A program made the position numbers and the translations under genes. The notes beneath the pieces were generated by a model. That model saw nothing but the letters and a program-made list of their open reading frames with translations. It did not search any database and was not told the DNA's origin. Positions 49,868 through 58,141 of a stretch of 64,000 bases of DNA are shown one piece after another (the stretch's first letter is position 1; each line of letters opens with the position of its first letter). Origin of the DNA: Sorangium aterium (GTDB lineage Bacteria > Myxococcota_A > Polyangia > Polyangiales > Polyangiaceae); contig NZ_JAQNDK010000002.1 of assembly GCF_028368935.1 (NCBI RefSeq), forward strand, positions 2,294,001 through 2,358,000, in the 5' to 3' direction.

Positions 49868-51169
49868 TCAGATCCCCGACAGCACACCCACGATCGCCTC
49901 GCTGATCCGCGATAGCTCGGCTGGCTCGATGATGTAAGGAGGCATGGTATAGACCAGCTTCCCGAAAGGCCGTAACCAGACGCCGCGCTCCACGAACGCC
50001 GGCTGCACGCGCGCCATGTCGACCGGCTGCTCGAGCTCGACCACGCCGATGGCGCCGAGCACACGCACGTCGGCCACCGCGTCGAGCGCGCGGCAAGGGG
50101 CGAGCTCGCGGCGGAGCTGGGCCTCGATGGCCGAGACGCGCGCGCGCCACGGCGAGCCGAGCAGGAGCCGGATGCTGGCCAGCGCGGCGCTGCAGGCGAG
50201 CGGATTGCCCATGAACGTGGGGCCGTGCATGAAGACGCGCGGCTCGCCCCGGGAGATGGTCTCGGCCACACGCTCGGTGAAGAGCGCGGCGGCGAGCGTC
50301 ATGGTGCCGCCGGTGAGGGCCTTGCCCAGGCACAGGATGTCCGGCGCGACGCCCGCGTGCTCGCAGCCGAACATCTCCCCGCTGCGGCCGAAGCCGGTCG
50401 CGATCTCGTCGAGCACGAGCAGCACGTCGTGCCGGTCGCAGAGGGCGCGCAGCTCGCGCAGATAACGTGGGTGGTAAAAGCGCATCCCGCCGGCGCCCTG
50501 CACCACGGGCTCCAGGATGACGGCCGCCACCTCGTGCGCGTGCCGCTCGAGCAGCTCGGCCATGCCGTCGAGCGCGCGCGGCGACCACGGCGCGCCGAAC
50601 GCGGGGCCAGGCGCCGGGGCGAACAGGTGCTGCGTGAGCGCGCCGCGAAAGAGGTGGTGCATGCCGTTCACCGGGTCGGTGACCGCCATCGCCCCGAACG
50701 TGTCGCCGTGGTAGCCGCCGAGCACGCTGACCAGACGGCGCTTCTCCGGCTGTCCGCGCGCGATGAAGAACTGGAGAGCGAGCTTGATGGCCACCTCGAC
50801 CGACACGGATCCGGAGTCGGCGAGGAAGACGCGCGTCAGCGGCTCGGGCGTGAGCGCCACCAGCGCCTCGCACAGCTCGACCGCCGGCGCGTGGGTGAGG
50901 CCGCCGAACATCACGTGGCTCATCCGCCCGAGCTGGGCGCTGATCGCCGCCGTCAGCGCCGGGTGCCCGTAGCCGTGGATGGCGGCCCACCAGGAGGACA
51001 TGCCGTCGATGAGCTCGCGGCCGTCGGTCAGGGTGAGGCGGACGCCCTCGGCGCGCTCGACGGCGAAGAGCGGCGCGCTCGAGAGGGGCGCCGCGTAGGG
51101 GTGCATCACGCAGCGGCGGTCGCGGGCGACGAGATCGTCTCGGCCAGGAATGGCGCTCTCCGATGGCAT
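49868..51169 (-). CDS. bioA: Adenosylmethionine-8-amino-7-oxononanoate aminotransferase
   Basis: 433 residues, class III PLP aminotransferase. Makes 7,8-diaminononanoate in biotin synthesis, using SAM as amino donor. BioA signature MSSWWAAIHGYGHP near residue 50, DSGSVSVEVAIKLA, GGYHGDTFGAM, DEIATGFGRSG, and the PLP lysine in LCLGKALTGG. The SSWW motif and the length separate it from other class III enzymes. ATG 51169. No other bio genes are adjacent, so the pathway is split in this genome. Confidence 0.94.
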   Translation of the reverse strand: MPSESAIPGRDDLVARDRRCVMHPYAAPLSSAPLFAVERAEGVRLTLTDGRELIDGMSSWWAAIHGYGHPALTAAISAQLGRMSHVMFGGLTHAPAVELCEALVALTPEPLTRVFLADSGSVSVEVAIKLALQFFIARGQPEKRRLVSVLGGYHGDTFGAMAVTDPVNGMHHLFRGALTQHLFAPAPGPAFGAPWSPRALDGMAELLERHAHEVAAVILEPVVQGAGGMRFYHPRYLRELRALCDRHDVLLVLDEIATGFGRSGEMFGCEHAGVAPDILCLGKALTGGTMTLAAALFTERVAETISRGEPRVFMHGPTFMGNPLACSAALASIRLLLGSPWRARVSAIEAQLRRELAPCRALDAVADVRVLGAIGVVELEQPVDMARVQPAFVERGVWLRPFGKLVYTMPPYIIEPAELSRISEAIVGVLSGI

Positions 51170-51462
51170 GGCGACGCGTCTAGCCCAGAACGCCCATCGC
51201 CACCAGGTCCGCCGGGCGCGCCGGCGGTCGCCGCGCCGCCGCGCCCGGCGCCGTCCTGCGGCGGGACGCGGCCTCGGCGCCCTCCGGACGATTCCTCGAA
51301 CAGGCTGTAACGTTCGGACCCCCTCCGAGACTGTGCAAGTAGCGGGATAGCCGTCGCGGCGCCGGGGACACGCCCGGGCGCAGGGGCGCGCGCATCCATC
51401 GCACGTCGAAATACCGATGACGTCGCGCTCGAGGAGAGCCTGGCGACGATGAGGAGACATCC

Positions 51463-52314
51463 ATGAACGGTCTGCTTCGCAAGGTCCTGCGGTCTGCCAC
51501 CATGATCTCGGCCGCTGCGCTCATGTCGTCCGCGCTGCCCGGCTGCGGCGGCAGCGACACGGACGGGGGCACGGGAGGCGGCGGCTCCCAGCCCTCGGAC
51601 AAGAACACGTATGTTCTCGTCCACGGCGCCTTCGTGGGCGCATGGGCATGGGACAAGGTGGTGCCGCTCCTCGAGGCCGGCGGCAACGAGGTGATCGCCC
51701 TCGATCTCCCCGCTCACGGCGAGGACGAGACGCCCGTCGCGGACGCCGGCCTGCAGGCCTATACCGACGCCGTGGTGGAGGCCATCGACAGCGCCTCGCG
51801 CCCCGTGATCCTCGTCGGCCACAGCATGGGCGGCACCGTGGTGAGCCAGGCCGCCGAGCAGCGGCCCGACAAGGTGAAGAAGCTCGTCTACCTGACCGCG
51901 TTCCTGATCAAGGACGGCCAGTCGCTGAGCCAGGAGTGGGCCGATGACGAAGGGGCCGCGATCAAGGAGTACGCGGCCGCTTCGGACGACGGCACGACGC
52001 TGACCTTCAAGGAGGGGTGGGCCGCGAACGCCTTCTGCCAGGATTGCTCTCCGGAGGACGTCGCGCGGCTCGAGAGCCACCTGCGCGAGGAGCCCGCGAA
52101 GCCGTTCGACGAGCCGATCCATGTCACGGAGGAGCGGTGGGGGAGGGTCCCCCGCGTCTACATCGAGGCGCTCAAGGATCTCGCGATCAGCCCTGCAGAG
52201 CAGAAGCAGCAGTACACGGCCTTGCCCTGCGAGCGGGTCATCTCGATCGACGCGGGCCACGCCCCCTTTCTGACGAAGCCGAAGGAGGTCGCGGATGCGC
52301 TGACGTCGCTTTGA
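51463..52314 (+). CDS. Alpha/beta hydrolase lipoprotein
   Basis: 283 residues. Signal peptide with lipobox LPGC (residue ~28) followed by a Gly/Ser-rich linker. Hydrolase core: VLVHGAFVGAWAWDKV (oxyanion HG), nucleophile GHSMGGT near residue 120, and the late catalytic His in DAGHAPF. It resembles esterases of the methylketone/salicylate-esterase and EstC group. Likely envelope-located esterase, substrate unknown. Transcribed in the same direction as the ECF sigma gene but 91 bp away. Confidence 0.87.
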   Translation: MNGLLRKVLRSATMISAAALMSSALPGCGGSDTDGGTGGGGSQPSDKNTYVLVHGAFVGAWAWDKVVPLLEAGGNEVIALDLPAHGEDETPVADAGLQAYTDAVVEAIDSASRPVILVGHSMGGTVVSQAAEQRPDKVKKLVYLTAFLIKDGQSLSQEWADDEGAAIKEYAAASDDGTTLTFKEGWAANAFCQDCSPEDVARLESHLREEPAKPFDEPIHVTEERWGRVPRVYIEALKDLAISPAEQKQQYTALPCERVISIDAGHAPFLTKPKEVADALTSL

Positions 52315-52405
52315 CCGGGTGACGGCTGTCGTCCTCCGCGGGGCGAGCCGCTCCGGAGCTGCGTAGAGCCGCGTCGATTGATGCGGGGCTCGGCGGCGTG
52401 ATACC

Positions 52406-53155
52406 GTGCTCCGCGTGTCCCACGACCCCTCGGCCGCCGCCGACGGCAAACAGGCCGCAACGGCGCAGCGCGCATCGGCCGAGGTAGGCCCGCTCTTCGC
52501 GCCTGGCGCGCAGGGCGGCGCGGCTGAGCCCGCATGCGCGGCGCCGGCGGACGACGTCGCGCTCGTCCGCCGGCTGCTCGCGGGGGACGAGCAGGCCTTC
52601 GAGCAGCTCGTGACCCAGCTCCACACACCCATGCTCCGGCTCGCCCGGGCGGTCGCCGGCCCGGCGGGCGCGCAGGAGGTCGTCCAGGAGACCTGGGCGG
52701 CGGTCTTCGACGGGCTCGTGCGCTTCGAGGGGCGCTCCGCGCTGAAGACATGGGTGTTCAGGATCCTGACGAACCGCGCGAGGACGTTGGGCACCCGAGA
52801 GAAGCGCATGGTCCCTGTCTCCTGGCTGGAGGACGGGGATCTGGGCAGCGAGCCGGCGGTCGATCCGGCCCGATTCGACAGCACCGGTGACTGGTCGACT
52901 CCGCCTGTTCCGTGGACGGAGCAGAGCCCGGAGGTGCTCTTGCTGCGCAAGGAGATGGGCGCCGTGCTGCAGCGAGAGCTCGAGACGCTGGCGCCTGGAC
53001 AGCGCGCGGTGGTGCTCTTGCGCGACGTGGAGGGGTGTCCCTCCGACGAGGTCTGCGAGATCCTGGGTATCAGCGAGGCGAACCAGCGGGTCCTCTTGCA
53101 CCGTGGCCGATCGAAGCTCAGGGCCGCGCTCGAGCGCTACATGACGAGGGGGTGA
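52406..53155 (+). CDS. ECF-type RNA polymerase sigma factor
   Basis: 249 residues. Sigma region 2 at about 60-130 (LLAGDEQAFEQLVTQL, VVQETWAAVFDGL, TWVFRILTNRA) and region 4 at about 190-245 (QRAVVLLRDVEGCPSDEVCEILGISEANQRVLLHRGRSKL). The 50-residue N-terminal extension is Ala/Pro rich. GTG 52406; a second in-frame GTG is at 52415. The anti-sigma gene starts 7 nt after its stop, the standard paired arrangement. Confidence 0.92.
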   Translation: MLRVSHDPSAAADGKQAATAQRASAEVGPLFAPGAQGGAAEPACAAPADDVALVRRLLAGDEQAFEQLVTQLHTPMLRLARAVAGPAGAQEVVQETWAAVFDGLVRFEGRSALKTWVFRILTNRARTLGTREKRMVPVSWLEDGDLGSEPAVDPARFDSTGDWSTPPVPWTEQSPEVLLLRKEMGAVLQRELETLAPGQRAVVLLRDVEGCPSDEVCEILGISEANQRVLLHRGRSKLRAALERYMTRG

Positions 53156-53161
53156 GCGCGC

Positions 53162-53404
53162 ATGATCGTCACGTGCTGTCAGCTGACCGAGATGATCACC
53201 GACCGGAGCGAAGGAAAGCTGTCCTCCGAGCAAGAGGAGGGCTGCGCGCGGCACCTCGCGTGGTGCGACAGGTGCCGCACCTACCTGAAGCAGATGGATC
53301 TGACGATCGACGCGCTCCAGGGGCTCCCGGGCGAGCCTGTGCACGACGACGTCCGCGCTACGCTGTTCGTGCAGTTCCAGCGGCGGAAGACCACCGCCGA
53401 CTGA
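53162..53404 (+). CDS. Small zinc-type anti-sigma factor
   Basis: 80 residues. Carries the ZAS-type motif: a Cys pair at the start (VTCCQL), then HLAWCDRC (HxxxCxxC). No transmembrane helix, so it is a soluble anti-sigma factor of the zf-HC2 group that would hold the ECF sigma factor encoded just upstream. Release is probably by oxidation or another cytoplasmic signal, since there is no membrane sensor. Six nt separate the genes. Confidence 0.85.
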   Translation: MIVTCCQLTEMITDRSEGKLSSEQEEGCARHLAWCDRCRTYLKQMDLTIDALQGLPGEPVHDDVRATLFVQFQRRKTTAD

Positions 53405-53440
53405 GCCTGGCGCCCCGGGCGGCGCGGCGCGCTAACCGGC

Positions 53441-53511
53441 AGGGACGCGTGGAGTGCCGCCAGGGACACGTGGAGTGCCGCCAGCGACGCGTGGAGTGCC
53501 GCCAGGGACAC
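53441..53511. repeat. 21-bp minisatellite
   Basis: Three tandem units of the form AGGGACRCGTGGAGTGCCGCC and a partial fourth (53441-53511), with A/G and G/C variation between units. AGGGACAC-like words recur to about 53640. It lies past the anti-sigma stop and before the convergent helicase end; no gene was found in the 333-bp gap. Confidence 0.8.
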
Positions 53512-53737
53512 GAGAAAAGCATCTAGGTCGACTGCGGGATTGCAACCAGGGACACGGCGGTCCATGACGGGGACAGGAAGCGTCCCCTCAGGGACGCAGA
53601 GGCAGCCTCCAGCGACACGAGGTGAAGGCTCAGGGACACCCCGGCGCGCCTTCGCCTGTCCCTGGCGGTTCCCACGGCACGCCGAGCGTGCGTGCGGGGG
53701 GATCCCACAGGGATCCTGGCCGAGGCCTCCGTGGAGC

Positions 53738-55630
53738 TCAGGACCGAGGGCGGCGCCGCGGGGGCGCCATGCCCGCCGCGCCGTTCCGGGTCTCTGCTGA
53801 GCCGGCGCGTGGCCCGGTCTCGGCCGCCTCGCCTCGGGCCCCAGGCACGCCGCCGCGGGCCTCGGCCGCCCCGCCTCGCGGATCGCGGGACCCCGCGTCC
53901 TCTCGGCGGACCTGGACCTTGCGGCCCTTCAGCCGTGTGGCGCGCAGCGCCTCGATGACGGCGTCCGCCGCGTCGGCCGGGACCTCCACCGTGGAGAAGC
54001 CGTCGGCGATCTCGATGGCGCCGATGTCGCGGGAGCTCAGCGACGCCTCGTTCGCGATGGCGCCGACAAGATCGGCCGGCCGGATGCCCGCGGCGCGCCC
54101 CGCGCTGATGTACAGCCGGGCGACGTTGCCGTCGGTCTCCCGCGCCTCCCGCCCCTCGCGCCGCGGGCGCGCCTGCGCCTCGCCCGGGCGCCCGCGCGCC
54201 CCCGCGGGGCCGCGCGGCGCGCGGTCGTCGCGGGCGCGCTCCGGCCCGCGCGGAGGCGGCCGGAACGACGGGATCTCCGCCTCGTCCTCCTCCCGTTCCC
54301 CCTCCGTCGCGTCGTGGGCGAGCTTCACCGCCGCCGCCGCGATGTCCATCACGTCGAACTCGTCGGCGAGCCCCTCGACAACGACCCGGAACCGCTCGGC
54401 GCCGCCCTCGATCAGCGCCTCCCGCAGCGAGGCGCGCGTCAGCTCCAGGCGCCGCGCGCGCAGGTCGGCCACGGTCGGGAGGGTGGCGGCCTCGATGCGC
54501 TGCCCGGTGAGCCGCTCGACGTTGCGGATCAGGTAGTGCTCGCGCGGCTCGACCAGCGTGATCGCCGCGCCCTCGCGGCCGGCGCGCCCCGTGCGGCCGA
54601 TGCGGTGGACGTACACCTCGGGGGCGCAGGGGACGTCGTAGTTGATCACGTGCGAGACATGCTCGATGTCGAGCCCCCGCGCCGCGACGTCGGTGGCGAC
54701 GAGCAGCTCGGCCGTGCCGGCGCGGAAGCGGGCCATCACGCGATCGCGGTGCTCCTGCGAGAACCCGCCGTGGAGCGCCTGGGCCTCGTAGCCGCGGGCG
54801 CGCAGCGCCTCGGTCAGCTCGTCGACCTCGTTGCGGGTGCGGCAGAAGAGGATGGCCGACGACGGGTCCTCCATGTCGAGCACCCGGGTCAGCGCGGCGG
54901 ACTTGTGCGCCCGCGGCACGATGTACGCCGTCTGGCGGACGCGGGGGAGCTCGCCGGGGGCCGCCTTCTCGCCCGCGATCTTGACCCGCACCGGCTCGCG
55001 CAGGTGCCGGCCGGCGATCGCGGCGATCCGCGGGGGCAGCGTGGCGGAGAAGAGCACGGTCTGGCGCGCCGCCGGCGTGGCCGAGAGGATCTCCTCCAGC
55101 GCCTCGGCGAAGCCCATGTCGAGCATCTCGTCGGCCTCGTCGAGCACGACCGTGCGGATGCCGTCGAGCGCGAGCGTGCCGCGCCCGATGTGGTCGAGCG
55201 TCCGGCCCGGCGTGGCCACGACGACGTGGACCCCGCGGCGGAGCGCGCGGAGCTGCTGCCCGAAGGGCTGGCCGCCGTAGACCGACAGCACCTGCACGCC
55301 GAGCCGGCGGCCGTAGCGGTGCATCGCCTCGGCCACCTGCATGGCCAGCTCGCGGGTCGGAACGAGCACGAGCGCCTCGGGGAGGCGGGGCGGCTCGCCG
55401 CCGATCTGGAGGCGCTGGAGCAGCGGCAGCGCGAACGCGGCCGTCTTCCCGGTCCCGGTGGCGGCCTGCCCCAGCAGGTCGCTCCCGGTCAGGAGGTGCG
55501 GGATCGCCTCGCGCTGGATCGGCGTGGGCTCCTCGTAACCGAGCTCGGCGAGCACACCGAGGAGGGCAGGCGCGATGCCGAGCGCGGCGAAGCTGGCGGA
55601 CGAGGGGGGCGTCTCCACAGGGTTCCCCAT
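53738..55630 (-). CDS. DEAD-box RNA helicase with DbpA-type RNA-binding domain
   Basis: 630 residues. Q motif YEEPTPIQREA, motif I AATGTGKTAA, Ia PTRELA, Ib ATPGRTLDH, II VLDEADEML, III FSATLP, V ATDVAARGLDIE, VI HRIGRTGRAG. After an Arg/Pro-rich linker (about 450-510) a DbpA/CsdA-type RNA-binding fold (LYISAGRAAGIRPADLVGAIA, IGAIEIADGFSTVEVPA), then a Gly/Ala/Arg-rich tail. The layout suggests ribosome assembly or cold-shock RNA remodelling (DeaD/CsdA group). ATG 55630 chosen; nothing lies in the operon downstream. Confidence 0.93.
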   Translation of the reverse strand: MGNPVETPPSSASFAALGIAPALLGVLAELGYEEPTPIQREAIPHLLTGSDLLGQAATGTGKTAAFALPLLQRLQIGGEPPRLPEALVLVPTRELAMQVAEAMHRYGRRLGVQVLSVYGGQPFGQQLRALRRGVHVVVATPGRTLDHIGRGTLALDGIRTVVLDEADEMLDMGFAEALEEILSATPAARQTVLFSATLPPRIAAIAGRHLREPVRVKIAGEKAAPGELPRVRQTAYIVPRAHKSAALTRVLDMEDPSSAILFCRTRNEVDELTEALRARGYEAQALHGGFSQEHRDRVMARFRAGTAELLVATDVAARGLDIEHVSHVINYDVPCAPEVYVHRIGRTGRAGREGAAITLVEPREHYLIRNVERLTGQRIEAATLPTVADLRARRLELTRASLREALIEGGAERFRVVVEGLADEFDVMDIAAAAVKLAHDATEGEREEDEAEIPSFRPPPRGPERARDDRAPRGPAGARGRPGEAQARPRREGREARETDGNVARLYISAGRAAGIRPADLVGAIANEASLSSRDIGAIEIADGFSTVEVPADAADAVIEALRATRLKGRKVQVRREDAGSRDPRGGAAEARGGVPGARGEAAETGPRAGSAETRNGAAGMAPPRRRPRS

Positions 55631-55680
55631 GTCATGGTCGCGCGCTTGCGCGGCCGCAACCCGGCATCCGGCGCCGGGCG

Positions 55681-55756
55681 CAGCGCGCGCACGGCGGACC
55701 GCGTCGCGGAGCGCGCACGGCGGGCCGCGCCGCAGCGCGCGCACGGCGGAGCGCGG
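55681..55756. repeat. ~25-bp imperfect tandem repeat
   Basis: Three units based on GCAGCGCGCGCACGGCGGA in the gap between the helicase start and the DUF6483-like gene. No gene here; it may overlap the helicase promoter. Confidence 0.6.
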
Positions 55757-55819
55757 CGCTTCGGTCGAGCCCGCGCGCGGCGGTCGAGCGCGCGCGGCAG
55801 GCGGGCCCCGCTGCTCCCA

Positions 55820-56266
55820 TCAGCCGAGCTTCGCGGCGAGGGCGCGGTACCGCTCCGGCAGGCGCGCGGCGTCCAGCCGGCCGAGGAGCGCGCGCGCGGC
55901 CTCCTGCGCGCGGGGGCTGCCCTCGGGCGCGCGGCTCACCGCCTCGAGGTAGAGCTCGAGCGCGCGCCTGCGCTCCGCGAGCGCCTGCGCGGCCCGACCC
56001 CGGAGCTCGAGGATCTCGGCCTGCTCCGCGGAGAGCGCCGCGTACGCGCCGATCTTCTCGTGGTCGCCGAGCAGCGTGGCCGCGCCCGCGGCGTCGAGCC
56101 GGTCGAGCATGTCCCGCATCGGACCGAAGAGCCCGTCGGCGGTGGTGCGGACGAGCAGCTCCGCCTCGTCGAGCTGACCGGCGCGCCGGAGCCCGGCGAC
56201 CCTGCCGATGGCCTCGGCGAGCTGCTCGATCATGCGGAGGATGTAGTCGCGCTGTCGGAGCGACAT
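55820..56266 (-). CDS. DUF6483-like helical protein
   Basis: 148 residues, all alpha-helical. Begins RQRDYILRMIEQLAEAIGRV, then LRRAGQLDEAELLV, PMRDMLDRLDAAG, and a TPR-like pair (EQAEILELRGRAAQALAERRRALELYLEAV). The YILRMIEQL opening is typical of the DUF6483 family. No export signal. Role unknown; possibly a helical scaffold. Transcribed toward the helicase gene, divergent from the dipeptidase-like gene. Confidence 0.65.
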   Translation of the reverse strand: MSLRQRDYILRMIEQLAEAIGRVAGLRRAGQLDEAELLVRTTADGLFGPMRDMLDRLDAAGAATLLGDHEKIGAYAALSAEQAEILELRGRAAQALAERRRALELYLEAVSRAPEGSPRAQEAARALLGRLDAARLPERYRALAAKLG

Positions 56267-56320
56267 CGGGTCTTTCGTTCGAGTCTAGGACACCGAGCTC
56301 GTCGATCGAGCGAGAAATGA

Positions 56321-56390
56321 GCCGCCAAGCCCCCAGGGACGCCAAGAACAGAACACGCTCACAGCGTCCTTGGCGCCCCGGCGGTTCAAG
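56321..56390. repeat. Hairpin element, small family member 2
   Basis: CCGCCAAGCCCCCAGGGACG (from 56322) faces CGTCCTTGGCGCCCCGGCGG on the right, 16 of 21 positions paired, with a loop of about 20 nt. Same word order as the hairpin at 39755. It lies between two divergent genes. Confidence 0.6.
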
Positions 56391-56531
56391 ATCCCGCTCC
56401 ATCGAGGCCAGGGCCACCACCAGGACCGATATGTCGGTGCCGAGCGGCGCTGCTGCCTCGCCTCTCCGGCGCACGATCCTGCCGCCGCCATGGCTAGCTT
56501 TCCCGCCGAGCTCGCATGGTACGATCCGGTC

Positions 56532-58088
56532 ATGCGCACTTCGCCAATGCTCGCGCTGCTCGCCGCCGCGTCGCTCGCGGCCTGCGTTCGTTCCCCTGCG
56601 CCCGCGGCGGCGCCCGATGTCGTCGCGCCGTCCGCCGACGACGTCGGGCCCTGGTACACGTCGGCGCCCGACCTCGCGGCGGTCCCGCCGGGACTGGAGG
56701 CGCCGGAGCAGCGGGCCGCGCGGCTGCAAGCCAAGGCGATCCTCGTGGATGGCCACAGCGGCGTGCCCTCGCTGCTCCTCGGCGGCTCGTTCGCTCAGGT
56801 GAGCTCGGACGACGAGCTGATGGCCGAGGAGGTCGCAAGGATCAAGGCGGCGGGCGTCACCGGCGCGTTCTTCCCGATCCACGTCAGCGCGTCCGCGTCG
56901 CCTTCGTCCTCGCGGCTCGGCGGCAGCGCCGCGCGCCGCGCGCTCGATCTCATCGAGGCGACCCACCGGCAGGTCGAGCGCCACCGCGAGACGCTGACGC
57001 TCGTGCGCAACGCGAAAGACGTGCGCCGCGCCGAGCGCGAAGGCAGGATCGCCGTGATCATGGGCATCGAGGGCGGGCACGCCATCGAGAACTCCCTGCC
57101 TGCGCTGCGCTCGTTCTACCGCCTCGGCGTCCGCACCATGGCGCTCACGCACATGACAACGAACGACTGGGCAGGCTCCGCGGGAGGAGCCCTCGATCCC
57201 GGGTATGTGCGCGACCGAGGCCTGTCCCCCTTCGGTGAGGCCGTGGTCCGCGAGATGCAACGGATCGGCATGGTGGTCGACGTCTCGCATGCATCGGACG
57301 GCACGTTCCAGGGCGTCATGAAGGTGGCCAGGGCGCCGATCATCACCTCTTCCACGATGCCCGCCGCCGGCCACCGCCGCCGCAACCTCGACGATTACAT
57401 GCTGCGCGCGATCGCGGAGAACGGCGGGCTCGTCATGGTGAACTCCTGGGCGCTCTTCCTGGACGAGGCGTATGCGGAGCAGTCGGCGCGCTTCGCGCAG
57501 AAGTACGGGGCGCACCTCAAGGAGCTCGGCGAGAGGCTCCCGGGCGACACGAGGGCGCTCCGCGAGGAGATCGAGAAGCTCAGGACCCAGGAGGGGCAGA
57601 TAACGCCGCCGCTGTGGCGGATCATCGACCATATCGACCACGTGGTGAAGGTCGCGGGGATCGAGCATGTCGCCCTCGGCTCCGTCTTCGATGGGAACGA
57701 GGCGCTCAAGGAGGGGCTCGCAGGCAGCGCCGGGGCCCCGAACATCACGCTGGAGCTCATCCGTCGCGGCTACTCGGATGCGGACATCCTCCGCCTGCTG
57801 GGCGGGAACTTCGTGCGGGTCCTCGAGCAAGCCGAGGCCTATGCGGCCTCGACGGAGACCACGCTGTCCGGGGACGGCAGCACACAGCAGCTCAGCGCGG
57901 CCGAGCTGGGCGATCTGCCGACCCAGCCCCTGCTGCCGGCGCCCCCGCCGCCGGCGCCCCCGCCGTCGCGCGGGCCGATGTCGTGGGGGGGTGTTCCGCC
58001 GTCCTCGCCGCAGCAGCGACCTGTCGCGCAGCCCTCGAAGGCCGGAGCGCCGGAGTCTCCGTCCTCGGAGCTCCTGCTGTCGCGGTAG
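56532..58088 (+). CDS. Membrane-dipeptidase-family lipoprotein with a degraded metal site
   Basis: 518 residues. Signal peptide with lipobox LAAC (Cys 18). The body is the renal-dipeptidase TIM barrel: VDGHSGVP, MGIEGGHAIEN, LTHMTTNDWAGS, VVDVSHASDG, HRRRNLDD, LLGGNFVRVLEQ. The conserved zinc/substrate residues are partly lost: DGHND reads DGHSG (Gly 77 for Asp), the ASHS histidine reads TSST (Ser 274), and GSDFDG reads GSVFDG (Val 385). His 75, the Glu of MGIEGG and His 253 remain. It is thus probably catalytically altered or inactive. A Pro-rich tail (from ~470) may span the periplasm. ATG 56532. Confidence 0.85.
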   Translation: MRTSPMLALLAAASLAACVRSPAPAAAPDVVAPSADDVGPWYTSAPDLAAVPPGLEAPEQRAARLQAKAILVDGHSGVPSLLLGGSFAQVSSDDELMAEEVARIKAAGVTGAFFPIHVSASASPSSSRLGGSAARRALDLIEATHRQVERHRETLTLVRNAKDVRRAEREGRIAVIMGIEGGHAIENSLPALRSFYRLGVRTMALTHMTTNDWAGSAGGALDPGYVRDRGLSPFGEAVVREMQRIGMVVDVSHASDGTFQGVMKVARAPIITSSTMPAAGHRRRNLDDYMLRAIAENGGLVMVNSWALFLDEAYAEQSARFAQKYGAHLKELGERLPGDTRALREEIEKLRTQEGQITPPLWRIIDHIDHVVKVAGIEHVALGSVFDGNEALKEGLAGSAGAPNITLELIRRGYSDADILRLLGGNFVRVLEQAEAYAASTETTLSGDGSTQQLSAAELGDLPTQPLLPAPPPPAPPPSRGPMSWGGVPPSSPQQRPVAQPSKAGAPESPSSELLLSR

Positions 58089-58141
58089 CCTCTCGCCGTC
58101 GACAGTCGGCCGAGCCGGGTTTACCGTGGCGATCCTCCGGG

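Noticed and set aside
56383-56400. GGTTCAAGATCC resembling a tRNA T-loop
   Set aside because: No acceptor stem, anticodon arm or CCA in the expected places; it belongs to the hairpin at 56321.
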